64,000 nucleotides of DNA from Adenophora triphylla var. japonica (GCA_022495995.1 JAFEMH010002592.1:124001-188000), one strand, 5' to 3'; positions 45,230-56,508 are shown, numbered from the stretch's first letter. Notes: generated by a model not told the origin, from the sequence alone. Program-made: numbers and translations.

Positions 45230-45380
45230 AGATTTTAGGCAATTAACACCGTTCCATCTATTAACGCCCTATTAACGCCGTTATCTCTTTATGGGCCTTT
45301 GGGTTTATTTGGAATTTTAATCTCAAACGGGTTAAAATGGGATATTGGTTTGGAAAGTGGGCCTTAGGGTCCTTAGCTCT
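45230..45380 (-). repeat. Right terminal inverted repeat of the outer MULE (R-type end)
   Basis: Read inwards it starts AGAGCTAAGGACCCTAAGG and reaches AACGGCGTTAAT. It matches the left end of the inner MULE closely and the outer left end weakly. The 9-bp flank TGATTTTAA follows. Confidence 0.7.
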
Positions 45381-45389
45381 TGATTTTAA

Positions 45390-46342
45390 GACCGTGATTT
45401 TGGGACTGAGTATATTATACACGTTCAATCATATCTACAAGTGTATGTGTATGAAAAAGCAATTGTGTTATCTTCCTGTGTGAGAGCAATTCATACATAC
45501 TATAATTTTTTTATTGTCAAATAGTCACACATTTAAAAATTAAGTTTTTATTTACATGTTCAAATAAATAAAGTAAAAACAATATAAATATGATTTTATA
45601 TTTGAACGGAATAAAAGTGACGGGTTAGGTCCAACGAATGAATCCTAACATTTCAGACGTTACAAAGATAATACCATGTAATGGGCCAATTCAATTGCTA
45701 AAATACCAACGGCTCAACGACAAAGATCAGTCGACCTAACTAATCGTCCGACCATTATTGGTGCCGACCTAGCTTTGTCGACCTACGATCATCCACTTGT
45801 ACAATTTCTATCAAGTCAAGAGCACAAAGTCGAGTCAAATTCGAATACTAAAGCGACCTCGACCTATCAACCCGTACGTACGTATGCGTTGTTATTTGTA
45901 ACCGCATTCTACATTCTCGTACACAGTTACGCCCACAACTTCTAATTGATTTTATGGATTAGCAATGATCCCATAACACCACTATATATAACAGACAACA
46001 TACAACGTTAAAAGGTAATGCGTTTTTTGCTATTTTGAGATACATCGTTCAATACAATTTCATATAAAGCTCATAACACTATATCTTATCATCATGTCGA
46101 ATAATATTAGCCGGACACCGGCCCGGCTAGTCGTTTGTTCGTGATTTCAGGTCACATTTGCTAGGGATCAACCTATTGCTGGAATAAGGATGATATGTAT
46201 CGTTTCCTTCGTTATCAATATTCATTAAGGATTTTATAAAAAAGTATAAAATGTTTTTTTAATAAAAGAAAAATATTATTTTAGAAAAACTATTAACCAA
46301 ATAATGCATTAAAAATAATAGTAATAACAACATAATTTTTAA
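45390..46342. other. Gene-free spacer right of the MULE
   Basis: AT-rich sequence with no coding frame of note. ACGTACGTACG-like strings near 45880 and the usual short poly-A/T runs are all that stand out. Confidence 0.6.
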
Positions 46343-47168
46343 TAGGGGTGTGCAAACCCGCCCATCGGCCCGCAAAGCCCGCAAGGCCCGCGCCCGCAAT
46401 GTTTTCAACCCTGCTGGGCTTGACAGCTTGAAGGCCCGCGGGCTCGGGCTGAGATCGGGCTCTTATTATTTTACAGTACGTTAGGATTCGGCTCGTCTCT
46501 TTTAAAACTACGTCATTTTCATTTGTGTGTTGCCCCCTCTTAGGACTTAGGAGTACATATTCGGTAATGGGGTCTGCTTTTGGTGTTAAGTCCTCTGTTA
46601 TGTTCAGGACTTCTTCACTATGGCTCCTAATTGTGCAATTCTCGTACTGAACTTTTAGGTTAACTCTTGAGCATTTTCATTATTTCTGCATAACCCATTC
46701 AAAATCTTCTTTGGCCTAAGACTTGTTGTTGCAGAGCTTGGCTCATTACATGAGTTTAGCTGTTTGTGCTGGTCCTTTGACCCTAACATACACTGCTACA
46801 GGTTGCATGCTCTTTTAATCTTTGGGATATGATCCCTGTTTATTGTTGAATAACCTTTACCATATCTGACGTTCTAGACACGCTGCTGCATTGTTATTTT
46901 GTAAATGTAAATGTGAGTGTTTTCCATTTGCATGTACCTGTATGCTCCCAACTTTGTATTTGACTAGATTAGTTGTAAATAATTTAAAGCTCAAAGTGTA
47001 ATATGTATAAAATTTTCAAAATACAACATCTAATTTGTAAGCCCGTCAAGCCTAAGCCCGTTTAAAGCCCGCTATGTTGGGCTCTTGAAATTGAAGCCCG
47101 CAACTAACTAAATGAGCCCATACCGGGCTTTGCCAAAGCCCGCGGGCTTTAGGCCATGCCCACTCCTA
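46343..47168. mobile_element. Probable hAT-like non-autonomous element with GC-rich ends
   Basis: The left end TAGGGGTGTGCAAACCCGCC and the right end, inverted, TAGGAGTGGGCATGGCC are imperfect inverted repeats. The subterminal zones are full of GCCCGC/GCGGGC strings on both sides. The 826-bp body is non-coding. Flanking AT-rich sequence may hide an 8-bp duplication (ATTTTTAA against AATTTAAA), but this is not convincing. Confidence 0.5.
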
Positions 47169-48226
47169 AATTTAAATAAATATACTTCCTTCGTCCCAAT
47201 TTAAAATAGATATCAGCACCACCTCCTGTATACTTTCGGTCCACCAGCATGATTGTTCCTCCACCACCACAATCACCACCATTTATATATATTTTAAAAT
47301 GTTCAAAATTGTTTTGATCATTTATCATGCTTATAACTATTTGAATTGTAAAGTAATAGGTATTTGTATTTAAAATAAAACTACATCGCACCCCTACCAC
47401 CCATATCTGCACCTGAAATTTGCAACTTGCAATACATCAACAAGTCTGTCAAAAACAAAAAGAATATTGCCCAAATCAAAATCCAACATGCACTCGTGGT
47501 TGAGGGCAAAAAAAAAAGGAGCAAAATTAAATTGTTATGATGAGGGCAACTCTTTGTATCTCCCTGTGAAAGAAATGCAAATTTGAAGAACTTTTTTTTT
47601 AACAAAATGAGTGAAATACCAAAATGTTGGAGTTCGTTTTGGTGGCTTGACTTTAAGGACGAATGTGAGGATTAAAAGGGCGACGAGGAGAAGAGTAGAA
47701 ACAGAAACGACAGTCATGGGTTAGAGATGGGAGATGCAAAAGGTAGATCCGGAAGAAGGATGGGAAGAGAGGCGGCGGTGTTTGATCTGAAGCTGGAGGG
47801 TGCATGCAGCAAACGGAGGAGGGATGTTAAGGCAATGCCTGAATTTGAGAACAAAGGAGATGAGCGTTGACCGAAAATGAGTATGAGAAGATGACATAAA
47901 CGAGTGCTAGTATTCGGCTTGGAAGAGTTGACCAAAGAAAAAGGGGGAGACGTCATTATGGGGTACATAGTGTGCGATGTTTCCAATGGCCTTGAGTTGG
48001 GCGGGGTAATTAGTTGATGTTGTATGTTAACTACCATTTTGCAAAATAAAATAGTTGAAGTTTGTTAAATTTGTGTTTAGCTATTAAAATTTCTTCTTTA
48101 TTTACCTTCATAACCATCATTCGTCACACATTACCAGTTTGTATCCGTATCATTATTCTTATTATTAGAGTACTTCTTTCCATGGCCTTGGATCCAAAGA
48201 TATCAAGAAAATGTGATCAAATATTC
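47169..48226. other. Gene-free spacer
   Basis: Contains a Stowaway end (CTTCCTTCGTCCCAATTT) near 47188. Short frames on both strands (for example 47714-48037 minus, Ser/Pro/Leu-rich) show no recognisable domain. Confidence 0.5.
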
Positions 48227-48231
48227 CTTTC

Positions 48232-48427
48232 TGAAAGAATATAATCCGTGCCTTTCTTCTCATTTACCAAATGTATTTATACAATTTACAAAGATAAATT
48301 ACTTGCACCCTAATTCTAGGATCTATCTAAGGTAGTGTAATTCTATACAAATTCTAAGAGATTACAACCATAAATATAGATGATATATATACGAAATATC
48401 CCTATGATATAGAGATATATGCTAACA
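48232..48427 (-). repeat. 3' LTR of the copia deletion derivative
   Basis: A 196-bp partner of 49339-49531. On the plus strand it starts TGAAAGAATATAATCC after the left CTTTC duplication and ends GCTAACA before the purine tract. Confidence 0.85.
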
Positions 48428-48439
48428 CTCCCCCACAGT

Positions 48440-48655
48440 CTAAACGGGAGGGGAACGTACACTTAGACTGTCGCAAAAATCCTCAAATAAAATCAAAGGC
48501 AGTCCCTTAGTAAATATGTCCGCAATCTGATGACGGGACGGAACATGTGAAACCCGGACTTCTCCCTTAGTGACCTTGTCTCGAACAAAATGGATGTCCA
48601 TCTCAATATGTTTAGTGCGTTGATGTTGGACTCGGATTTCCCAATGTAACCATTG
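48440..48655 (-). pseudogene. copia RNase H C-terminal remnant
   Basis: Reads [20 protein letters not shown] and VSHVPSRHQIADIFTKGLPL, then FEDFCDSLSVR. This is the conserved end of copia RNase H (KHIEIDxHFVRE...ADIFTKGL). It lies in a different frame from the gag fragment. Confidence 0.8.
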
Positions 48656-49241
48656 ACCTTGCCTGATAGAACTGGGGCAGCGGATTACTTTGCCTGAGAA
48701 GAGTAGCAACCCCGTTATATGCCTCAGATAGATCCGCAACCATTTGAAGAACCAATCTGTCATTCGTAACCGGAGACCCAACGTTCTTCAATTGATCAGA
48801 GAGTTGCTTGAGTTGTTGACAGTAAGCCGAGGCAGAAGGGAAGGATTCCATGACAGTATGGGAGAATTCCTGTTCAAGCGTGACGGCGCGGGAGTTCTTG
48901 TTGTCTTGGAAAATATCCACGAGACGTTTCCATGCCGACATAGCTGTGCAATCCGGCTCAAGAATTATTTCGAGGAGATCATTGGAAATCGTTGTGTAAA
49001 TCCATCCCAAGACTGTGGCGTCAAGGGTGGACCACAAATCAATCTCCTCGTCGGTTGTAGGTTCCTTCACGTTTCCCTTTGATGGGATGATGTGATGAAT
49101 AACCTTCACCGCACGAGCATGGACCTTGAATAGCTCCGCCCAAGTTGCATATTGAACGTGCTCAAGATCAAGAACTATGGAGATGTGATTCTTTATATTT
49201 GAAACTGCAAGTGCAGGGTGAAAAGATGAACCACGAGACAT
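48655..49241 (-). pseudogene. copia gag (UBN2-type), truncated by deletion
   Basis: From the ATG at 49241 the frame reads [80 protein letters not shown] and [20 protein letters not shown]. This is the standard order of UBN2/retrotran_gag in copia elements. It breaks off after [11 protein letters not shown], where the deletion joins RNase H sequence. The zinc knuckle is missing. Confidence 0.8.
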
Positions 49242-49338
49242 AGCAAGGAGGAAAAACAAAACAAAGAGAGGTGAGAAGAAAGCGGCAGGAAGAAAACCTA
49301 AGGCGCAGCGGAAGGAAAATCTAGGTGCTCTGATACCA

Positions 49339-49531
49339 TGAAAGAATATAATTCGTGCCTTTCTTCTCATTTACCAAATGTATTTATACAATTTACAAAG
49401 ATAAATTACTTGCACCCTAATTCTAGGATCTAAGGTAATATAATTCTATACAAATTCTAAGAGATTACACACATAAATATAGATGATATGTACACGAAAT
49501 ATCCCCTATGATATAGAGATATATGCTAACA
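49339..49531 (-). repeat. 5' LTR of the copia deletion derivative
   Basis: A 193-bp LTR, near-identical to 48232-48427. The most visible difference is a 4-base gap in the ATCTATCTAAGG stretch. A TATAAATAC box lies at about 49381-49390 on the minus strand. Confidence 0.85.
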
Positions 49532-49699
49532 CTTTCTCCCCCACCCACCCCAATGTTTGTCTTTAGTGCATGGTGTACATGCTTCTCACTTCTACTTATC
49601 GATTAATTGTAAGGTGAAAATAGTGCCCATACGAGAATGGACACTCTCAAAATACAAGATTAAATATCCTCCGTATAAGCCAAAAATAAAGTTTGATTT

Positions 49700-51190
49700 A
49701 TGACTTGAGCAAGTCTCTCATGAGAACAAGGGGATCCGTCTCATGCATGAGACGGGTCGACCCATGACCCATGGGCATAACCGCCCAAATCAATCATTCC
49801 TAGTCCACGCCAAAATTCATTCCAGCCAAAGCAATTTGAGGCCTTCTTTGTATTTTTAATTGGTCTTTATTTATTTCCTAGGCCTCTCATATTTTTTTAG
49901 GCCCAATTTTTTTTATTTTATTTTTTTTGTTTTTTGCTTTTTTTTAGTTTTTATATTATTATTTTTTAGTTTTTATATTATTTTTTCGGCTTTTCAGTGG
50001 ATTAGAAAAAGTAATAGTTACCATCTCTTAATGTAATGACTCGAATGTATTATTACTTTAAGTCATTGATAATGTAATACTTAAAAATATACTATTACTT
50101 CACAAAGTGTTGTACTATTACTTATAGCAATACCAACTATTACTTAAACAAATGAGAAGTATTACTCAAAATGAAAACAGTTCCTAAAACTATTATTAGT
50201 TAAAAAAAAAAATAACACTATTACCTCACAAAGTGTAGTACTATTACTTATAGCAATACCAACTATTACTTAAACAAATGAGGAAGTATTACTCAAAATG
50301 AAAACAGTTCCTAAAACTATTATTAGTTAAAAAAAAAAATAACACTATTATTTCACAAAGTGTAGTACTATTACTTATAGCAATACAAACTATTACTTAA
50401 ACAAATGAGAAGTATTACTCAAAATGAAAACAATTTCTAAAACTATGGAGTATTAGTTAAAAAAAATAACACTATTACTTCAGAAAGTGTAGTACTATTA
50501 CTTATAGCAATACCAACTATTACTTAAACAAAATGAGAAGTATTACTCAAAACGAAATCAAAATGAAAACAGCTTCCTTCCCTCATCTCTCACACACGAA
50601 TCTCATCTCTTTCTCCTCTTCATCTTCTTCCTTGTCTTCTCCTCCCTCCATTAAACACCACTCTTCTTCTCTCTCAAACCCAGAATTCGGCCCTCACCCC
50701 CCTACTTTCTCTCTCTACCCGAAAACCCACATATTACAACCATTAAAACCACGAATTTAACCTACCCACCTCCTTATTCCTCCATCAATCCCGACCTCAT
50801 ACCCACCACATTCAGCCTTCAATTTCATCCATTGTTGTCGAGGAGAGAGGAGGGAAACTTTGTTCTCTCTGTAATTTGCGTTTAGAGAGAGAGACCCTCC
50901 CTTTGCGTTTAGTGAGAGAAAGCGGCTAGAGAGAGAATCTGAGTAGTGAGAGTTGTTGTGGTTGGGAAATTGGTGATGGCGTTGACTTTGGGTCGCCGGT
51001 GTGTAGGTTGAAGGTAGGATTTGTCGGAGAAGACGATTGGGGAGGGGATCCCTGTTATTGCGTATAGAGAGAGAGTGATGAGAGAGAGTGGTGCGTGGGT
51101 ATTCTTGGGCGGGTTGGGCGGGTCATGGTCATGGATCCGATCCGTCTCATGAATGAGATGGGTATTGTTGTTCTCACATGAGTTTATGTC
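49700..51190. mobile_element. MULE-like non-autonomous element with ~75-bp inverted ends
   Basis: The left end (about 49715-49790) reads CTCATGAGAACAA, then CCGTCTCATGCATGAGACGG and CCATGACCC. The inverted right end (about 51110-51185) reads CTCATGTGAGAACAACAA, CATCTCATTCATGAGACGG and CCATGACC. Long inverted ends without coding capacity fit Mutator-like MITEs. The target duplication is unclear (TATGACTTG against TATGTCTTA). A GA-rich part near 50880-51090 shares TTGCGTTTAGAGAGAG and TTGCGTATAGAGAGAG strings with the 34-36 kb MULEs. Confidence 0.6.
50092..50560. repeat. ~126-bp tandem repeat x4 inside the MULE-like element
   Basis: Units start near 50092, 50219, 50345 and 50472 with ACTATTA, CACAAAGTGTAGTACTATTA, CTTATAGCAATACCAAC, GAAGTATTACTC and a run of A. 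The short motif ACTATTACTT or AGTATTACTC recurs several times per unit. Units are over 95 percent alike by eye. Confidence 0.85.
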
Positions 51191-51610
51191 TTAGACTCCA
51201 AACTTCAACAAAATCTAATAAAAAATACAATAGCTCAAGTAATGAAAACTAAGGAGCTTAGTTGAATATAATTTCATAAGAAGAGTTTTTTTGTATTTCC
51301 GGTTGTAGTTGATAGTCATGCCTAAATGCTGCAAATAAACCATAAGATGCACAAATTGGACATCTACACACTAAAAATAGATAAAAGTCACATGGTGGAG
51401 TATAAAAGATAATTAAACTCTGATAAATCATATTATTCAGTCGAAAGTTGTAACATAGTTACATAGTGTAGCACAAAAATAATTTGACATCGATAAATTT
51501 ACAAGTGAAAGAGCAATAGTAACGAAAAGTCTAAAGAATTTGCTAAAAAGTCTAACAAACACCCATTTTATACGGATGTGTTGCTCTTTGACATAATTCA
51601 TATTAAATAA
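51191..51610. other. Gene-free spacer
   Basis: AT-rich, with no coding frame and no clear repeat. It ends at the Helitron-like terminus. Confidence 0.6.
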
Positions 51611-51613
51611 GTA

Positions 51614-51645
51614 CTAGTACTAACCCCCGTGTGCCAAGGGCACGG
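51614..51645 (-). mobile_element. Helitron-like 3' terminus
   Basis: Read on the minus strand, a hairpin (CCGTGCCC...GGCACACGG) is followed after a few bases by GGGTTAGTACTAG and then T. A GC hairpin about 10 bases before CTAG with insertion next to T is the Helitron 3' signature. No 5' TC end was identified, so the length is unknown; the element would extend to the right. Confidence 0.35.
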
Positions 51646-51888
51646 AGAGACGCCTACTCACTTGGGATTCTACTAAATTCATTTTACCCTTCTTTAACCG
51701 AAATCGTTGTGCTAGTAGAAAAAAATATCATACATGCCCCAATAATTTAAACTAAGTTTTTTTTAATATTATAACAAAAAGTAAAAAAAAAACATGAACA
51801 ATAAATAATAAAATATAAAATCCAAACACTATTGCTATTGATAGTTATGAGATCGATAAGTAAATAATAAAAAAATGCCAAAATCTAG

Positions 51889-52889
51889 GGAGAAACGTGT
51901 TTCTCCATAATTTATGGAGAAACGGGTTTTTTTCATCGTTCCCGTCGGTGCTACCAGTAATAAGTAGTTGTAAGAAGAAACATTTCTTCATAGCTTCAAC
52001 ATCGCATGCTGTCACCATCTTCTTAGCTCCGTTTCTTTCGTCTCCCTTCTTATCCATTTTTTCCTACCAAATTCGATCGATTGCTTGAATTGACGAACGA
52101 ATAGATTGATCGACTCCGGAACAAAATCAGAAATCAAATTGGTAAAATCAACGAACGGATTGATTGACTCCGGAACAAAATTAGCAATCAGATTCAAATC
52201 CATGAATTCGATTCTAGGTGAATCAAGTAAAATGATTTGGGCCTTTTTATTTGATTGATTATCTATTGGTTGCTCAATTTTGTTACTGATTTGGGTTTTG
52301 ATGCAGACTGAAGGATGGATTTGATTTATTTGGTTTGTTGATTGTTTTGGGTTTTGAGTTTCTTTTCCTAAAATTCTAAAGATTTTCCCCGACCGACATA
52401 CTTTTTTATTGCCAATTTATGGGTTTCGATTCATTTGATTTGGTGACTGACCGATTCGGTTCTTGGCACAAAATTGGAGTTGAACATTCAATGTTCGGAT
52501 ATCCGTAACCTTTGGAAAGGATATCCAAAACCTTTTGAAAGGATATCCAGAAATTTATTAAATGTTTACGATATCATTTTTGTAGTTTCGGATATCCGTA
52601 ACCTTGAAAGGATATCCAGGAACCTTGAAAGGATATCCGTAAATTTATTAAATGTTTCGATATCATTTTTGTAAGTTTCGGATATCATTTTGTAAGTTTC
52701 TCGGATATCATTTTTGTAATTTCGATAACATTTTGTAATTTCGGATATCATTTTGTAAGTTTCGGATATCATTTTGTAATTTCGGATATCATTTTGTAAG
52801 TTTCGGATATCCGTAACCTTTTGAAACCGATATCTGTAACATTTGGAAAACACGTTTCTCCATAACTTATAGAGAAACGCGTTTCTCAG
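51889..52889. mobile_element. Foldback-type element with ~40-bp inverted ends that are themselves hairpins
   Basis: The left end reads GAGAAACGTGTTTCTCCATA then ATTTATGGAGAAACG. The inverted right end reads GAGAAACGCGTTTCTCTATA then AGTTATGGAGAAACG. Each end contains its own palindromes (AAACGTGTTT, CCATAATTTATGG). The 1-kb interior is non-coding and carries a GGATATCC array. No target duplication is evident. Confidence 0.55.
52490..52855. repeat. GGATATCC motif array
   Basis: GGATATCC or GGATATCA recurs about 12 times, often as GGATATCCGTAACCTT facing AAAGGATATCC, and later as TTCGGATATCATTTTGTAAG. The open frames here (for example 52474-52674 plus, 52566-52853 minus) are repeat by-products. 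Confidence 0.8.
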
Positions 52890-53106
52890 CAGACCTACTC
52901 TAAAAAAATTAATGAAAAATCATGTAGTAAATAAAAGGGTGTGAGGGGAAAGTTAAAAACAGGTTTGGGAGGAGAAAGTGGGGAGTTATAAAATGGGAGT
53001 GGAAAGGTAAAATATTTGGATTAATCCATTATTTATATCATACATTCTTGTATCTTCTGCATGAATGAACCAAGCTGGCTGGGTTACTACTACTACTAAC
53101 GTGTGC

Positions 53107-53158
<52 letters not shown>

Positions 53159-53700
53159 GAAAGGGGGGACAAGAACATTGAAGAATTTAAGAAAAAAAAC
53201 ACCCTAATTCTAATAGGGCTTCCTCCCGTAACCGCCCACCCCAAAAACTTTCCTCCTTCCTCTATCCTTCAAACTCCCCCTCCCACCCTACCGCTTGCCT
53301 TCTTGTAGCCCTACCCATTGTCCTCTTTTTCCAACCCACAAATTTTCCTATTCTTATCCAGCCTTCAAAAAAGAGTAGAAATAGAACTTGTTCAATTCCA
53401 AGATGGACTATCATTATATATACCACTTTCATCCTGACGAAGTTATCAACAACAATCATGTGCTACAAATCCATCAAATCCGCTCAATGTAATATCAAAA
53501 TCATTTAAAGTAAAGGACACTTGAAACAAACTATATTTCATCTCCACATAATTTGTATTTGTCTTTGTAATACTACAACAACTTGAAAGCATTTTCCCCA
53601 AAGAAAATTTACAAAAAGAAATATGTTCCATAATAGGGAGGAGAGAAAGAGAGGGAGAGATACCGCGAAACCGAATAGTGGAAATTTGGTTTCCGGTATT
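52890..53700. other. Gene-free spacer with (GT)n(GA)n microsatellite
   Basis: A compound microsatellite at about 53102-53158 (GTGTGTGT followed by GAGAGAGA). The rest is C/T-rich and AT-rich sequence with no recognisable gene. Confidence 0.7.
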
Positions 53701-53952
53701 TAATAACATTTACGGCGGACGCGTATAAACCGTAAATAGTTAACTATATACGGCGGCTACTTATAAACCGCCGTATATAACTTCGATCTCATACGTATTC
53801 ATGTGAAATATACGTATTTACTTATTTACGGCGGTCTAGACCGCCGTATATATTAATTATATACGGCGGTAGATATAACCGCCGTATATATACGGCGGAC
53901 GCGTGTCCACCGCCGTAAATGAGCGTCGTAAATAGCCCCTTCTCTTGTAGTG
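53700..53952 (-). mobile_element. CACTA (EnSpm) transposon end with TACGGCGG subterminal array
   Basis: The minus strand starts CACTACAAGAGAAGGGGC at 53952, the classic plant CACTA terminus. Inside lie about ten copies of TACGGCGG in both orientations, the subterminal motif array that CACTA transposases bind. TACGGCGGTCT and its complement form a perfect 22-bp palindrome at 53827-53848. No second CACTA end was found, so the element is truncated or its other end is worn. Confidence 0.75.
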
Positions 53953-55464
53953 AGTAAAAATAAATAACTCGGATACATCGTAGAGTGAGCCAAAGGTAGC
54001 ATTCTCGCTATCGCCGCTCTTGCTCCGGTTTGAGTCCAAACCGAACGAATTACCACCTCGCAAGAAGAGAAAAGATAAACCGAATTATACCGGAAGTAAT
54101 CCCATCGAGTTCACTTGGATAAACTCTAGGAACATAACCAAGTCAAATAACATATGCCTTAATCAACATTAAGAAAAAACTTTCTAAAACACCTCACGCC
54201 AACACTAAAATAGAATTTGTAAAAATATTAGCAAAAGTGTAAGTTTTACAAAGGAGTGAGAGATAAGCACCGTTAATCGCCTCAAATGAATGCACTTCTC
54301 CTTCGCAGGAAGTAGAACACGGAGGCACGGAGGGGAATGAGTTACCGCTTTGGGGAAAGAGGTTATAAGTATTGTAACCGCCAGGTGAGCGGGTAGTTTT
54401 TCTAAGGAACAATTTGGGCCGTCGACCAATTTCGTGGAGAGTCAATCGTAGCCATTCTTTGTGTCGCGGTTACCTTCATTGTCTATTGTAATATAGATAT
54501 TTTTACAAAAGGTACCAAGTTCGGCTCCAAGGCCTTGCAGTCCCGTAGATGATTGACATTTGAGGCAAAAACAGCCTAACATCTTTCTCAAGCATTTCAT
54601 CAAATACTTGGCGTGCTTCTCCCTGATATGCACCGTAAATGTGAGCAATGCAAAAGCATGAAGAAAATGAGTTACTAACTACCGTGACATGACAGAAAAT
54701 GGAGGTTGAACCAAATTAAAAACAAATCCCAAACTAAAACCGCAAAAAAAAAAAAAAAAAAAAAACAAATATTCAAGATTGCCTTTATGATCGGTCTTCT
54801 TGAAGGAATGCCATCTCATGAGAAGAATCCCCAATTAAACTACGACATTTTACTAATTTCTAAACCCAACATAAAGAATTTCAACAATAACCCAATTCAA
54901 AATCACCTATTTGATGGTTTGTGATCGAATACCGGAAGAACTTCCTCCACCAGAAACACCGTGTCGACGCGAGAGAAAGACGAATACCGTGGCTAAGAGA
55001 GACTCCAACGACGGAAAAGAAGTAAGAAGCGCTTACATGGAAAGATATTGAGGAACAATGACGGCGAGAAAAATAGAAGGAGGTTATCCGTGTAATCGGG
55101 TAGAAAATTGAGAAGCCGATAATGATGAGAGAGGGGGAGAAGAAGTCATCAAGGGAGAAAACGCAGATGCATAGAAGTTAAGAAACGGCAGAGAAGTTAT
55201 TAGTAGTGGGTTAATTAGGTTAGTTTTAGGTTGTCGGATCTATTTTTTTTTTTGAGAATCAATCCCAGCCCGCTCTTTGTCTCAGCCGGTTACATCCCTT
55301 CTCTATTGTAATATAGACTAGTACTTCTTCCGATTCTGCGCCAACGGCACGGAACGATAAATGCATGTGTGGGTGGTCAAGTGAAGAAAATTAAAAGATA
55401 AACACCATTATAAGTATCCAATGTCTCAAAAATTTCTAATTTCTCAAAATTCATGAAAATAGAA
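53953..55464. other. Gene-free stretch with unassigned gene-like fragments
   Basis: Minus-strand frames at 54194-54445 (LHEIGRRPKLFLRKTTRSPG) and 54442-54648 look gene-like, but I recognise no family. A poly-A run lies at about 54744-54765. The motif TCTATTGTAATATAGA recurs at about 54481 and 55303 beside TGTGTCGCGGTTAC- or TTGTCTCAGCCGGTTAC-like strings, suggesting a small dispersed repeat. Confidence 0.4.
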
Positions 55465-55770
55465 TAGCAAACAATCACAAATTATAAATTGATATTGCCT
55501 AAGTTTATTCTTAACTCTTGCATCAACTTGAAAGTATATGAAAATTCAAATGTTAGATTGAAGTATCAAATCGAAAATGTGAAAGAATCTAAATGTGCAC
55601 AAATAATAACAAATAAAGTAGCAAACAATCACAAACTACAAACATATATTGCCTAAGTTTATCCTTAACTCTTGCATCAACTTGAAAGTAAATGAAAATT
55701 CAAACGTTAGATTGAAGTATCAAACTAAAAATGTGAAAGAATCTAAAGTGCACAAATAACAACAAATGTT
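55465..55770. repeat. ~154-bp tandem duplication
   Basis: Two units start TAGCAAACAATCACAAA and contain CTTAACTCTTGCATCAACTT and GTTAGATTGAAGTATCAAA (55465-55618 and 55619-55770). They differ by a few bases. No function is apparent. Confidence 0.85.
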
Positions 55771-55999
55771 CAAATTTATGGTATTTACCATAAGGGATGA
55801 AAATCGGTTCAACGTTTTTGAAGTTGCAAAGATGGATTTCTCCATAAACCGTTCACACATCACTCTCCAATTCCACATACATGTTGTGGGCATTTTTTGA
55901 CATGACGACATCTTCAGTTGATCCTGCATAACGAGATGTCATTACACTGTAAGTATTGTTTTAAATATTTACTTGTCCAATATTTCCTAATATTATTAT

Positions 56000-56488
56000 T
56001 CTTATTTTTCAGTAATTAAGAGAGGAATGCGGAAACAACCTTTCAAGCACGTTCACCGTACCTTCAAACGGCTAGGGCGACTTGGTCTCACGGAGGTTGA
56101 AAAGATAAACCACAATGCCGAAATTGTAGGAACCATATTTGACTCTTTCTTAGTTACTTGTATTTAAGGGGAGATGGAGACGGAAAATTACACTCATGCT
56201 CATACGCACACACTTTACACACAAACTCTTGTAATCCTCTCCATTATCTTCCGGTTGTAATTGTGATCATTATAGTGAAACCTTTAAGGTTGGAGACCTA
56301 ACTCCCGGGGTTTTTTCCAAAGAGGTTATCACCTCCAAGGTTTTCCTCGTTAACAAATCGCGTTGTCATTGTCTCTTTTTTTCATTTTCTTGTTCCATAT
56401 AATCGAATTACATAGTTCCCTCCTTATTATTCAATCCACACACTAAACATAGTTAAGATTCTACTCTATTGTTTTTTCTACCAAAACA
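56000..56488 (+). repeat. Part of the 5' LTR of the plus-strand gypsy
   Basis: The segment ends ACCAAAACA directly before the primer site. TGTATTTAAGGGG at about 56158 may be the TATA region. The left limit is arbitrary because no second LTR is available in the window. Confidence 0.45.
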
Positions 56489-56490
56489 AT

Positions 56491-56508
56491 TTGGCGCCCA
56501 CCGAGGGG
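56491..56508 (+). other. Primer-binding site of the plus-strand gypsy
   Basis: TTGGCGCCCACCGAGGGG agrees with the primer-site pattern usual in Tat/Ogre elements. Position directly after the LTR and 700 bases before gag fits. Confidence 0.75.

Larger units (their letters stand above)
33224..45380 (+). mobile_element. 12.2-kb Kaonashi-type Mutator-like element (MULE) with transposase and Ulp1-like gene
   Basis: The flanks are TGATTTTAG (33215-33223) and TGATTTTAA (45381-45389), a 9-bp duplication with one difference, as expected for Mutator-like elements. The ends are long, diverged inverted repeats. It carries a three-exon mudrA-type transposase (plus strand) and, converging on it, a seven-exon Ulp1-like protease gene (minus strand). 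A related 2.46-kb MULE sits inside the transposase. Long non-coding parts are filled with a 26-bp palindrome. The transposase domains are intact apart from the insertion, so it may have been active recently. Confidence 0.85.
48232..49531 (-). mobile_element. 1.3-kb Ty1/copia deletion derivative, TSD CTTTC
   Basis: LTRs of about 195 bp (48232-48427 and 49339-49531) begin TGTTAGCATATATC on the minus strand and end TTCTTTCA. CTTTC flanks both sides (48227-48231, 49532-49536). The 5' LTR is followed by the tRNA-Met primer site TGGTATCAGAGC. GGGGGAG precedes the 3' LTR. The interior joins the start of gag directly to the last part of RNase H; protease, integrase and RT are deleted. Confidence 0.9.

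Noticed and set aside
50533..50760. Ser/Pro-rich 75-residue frame resembling a transit-peptide start
   Set aside because: It starts in the tandem repeat and ends after a low-complexity Ser/Pro stretch. It may be a captured 5' gene end, but nothing identifies it.
52474..52853. Frames with repeated DIRNLERISRNL-type peptides
   Set aside because: They are direct translations of the GGATATCC repeat array, open on both strands.
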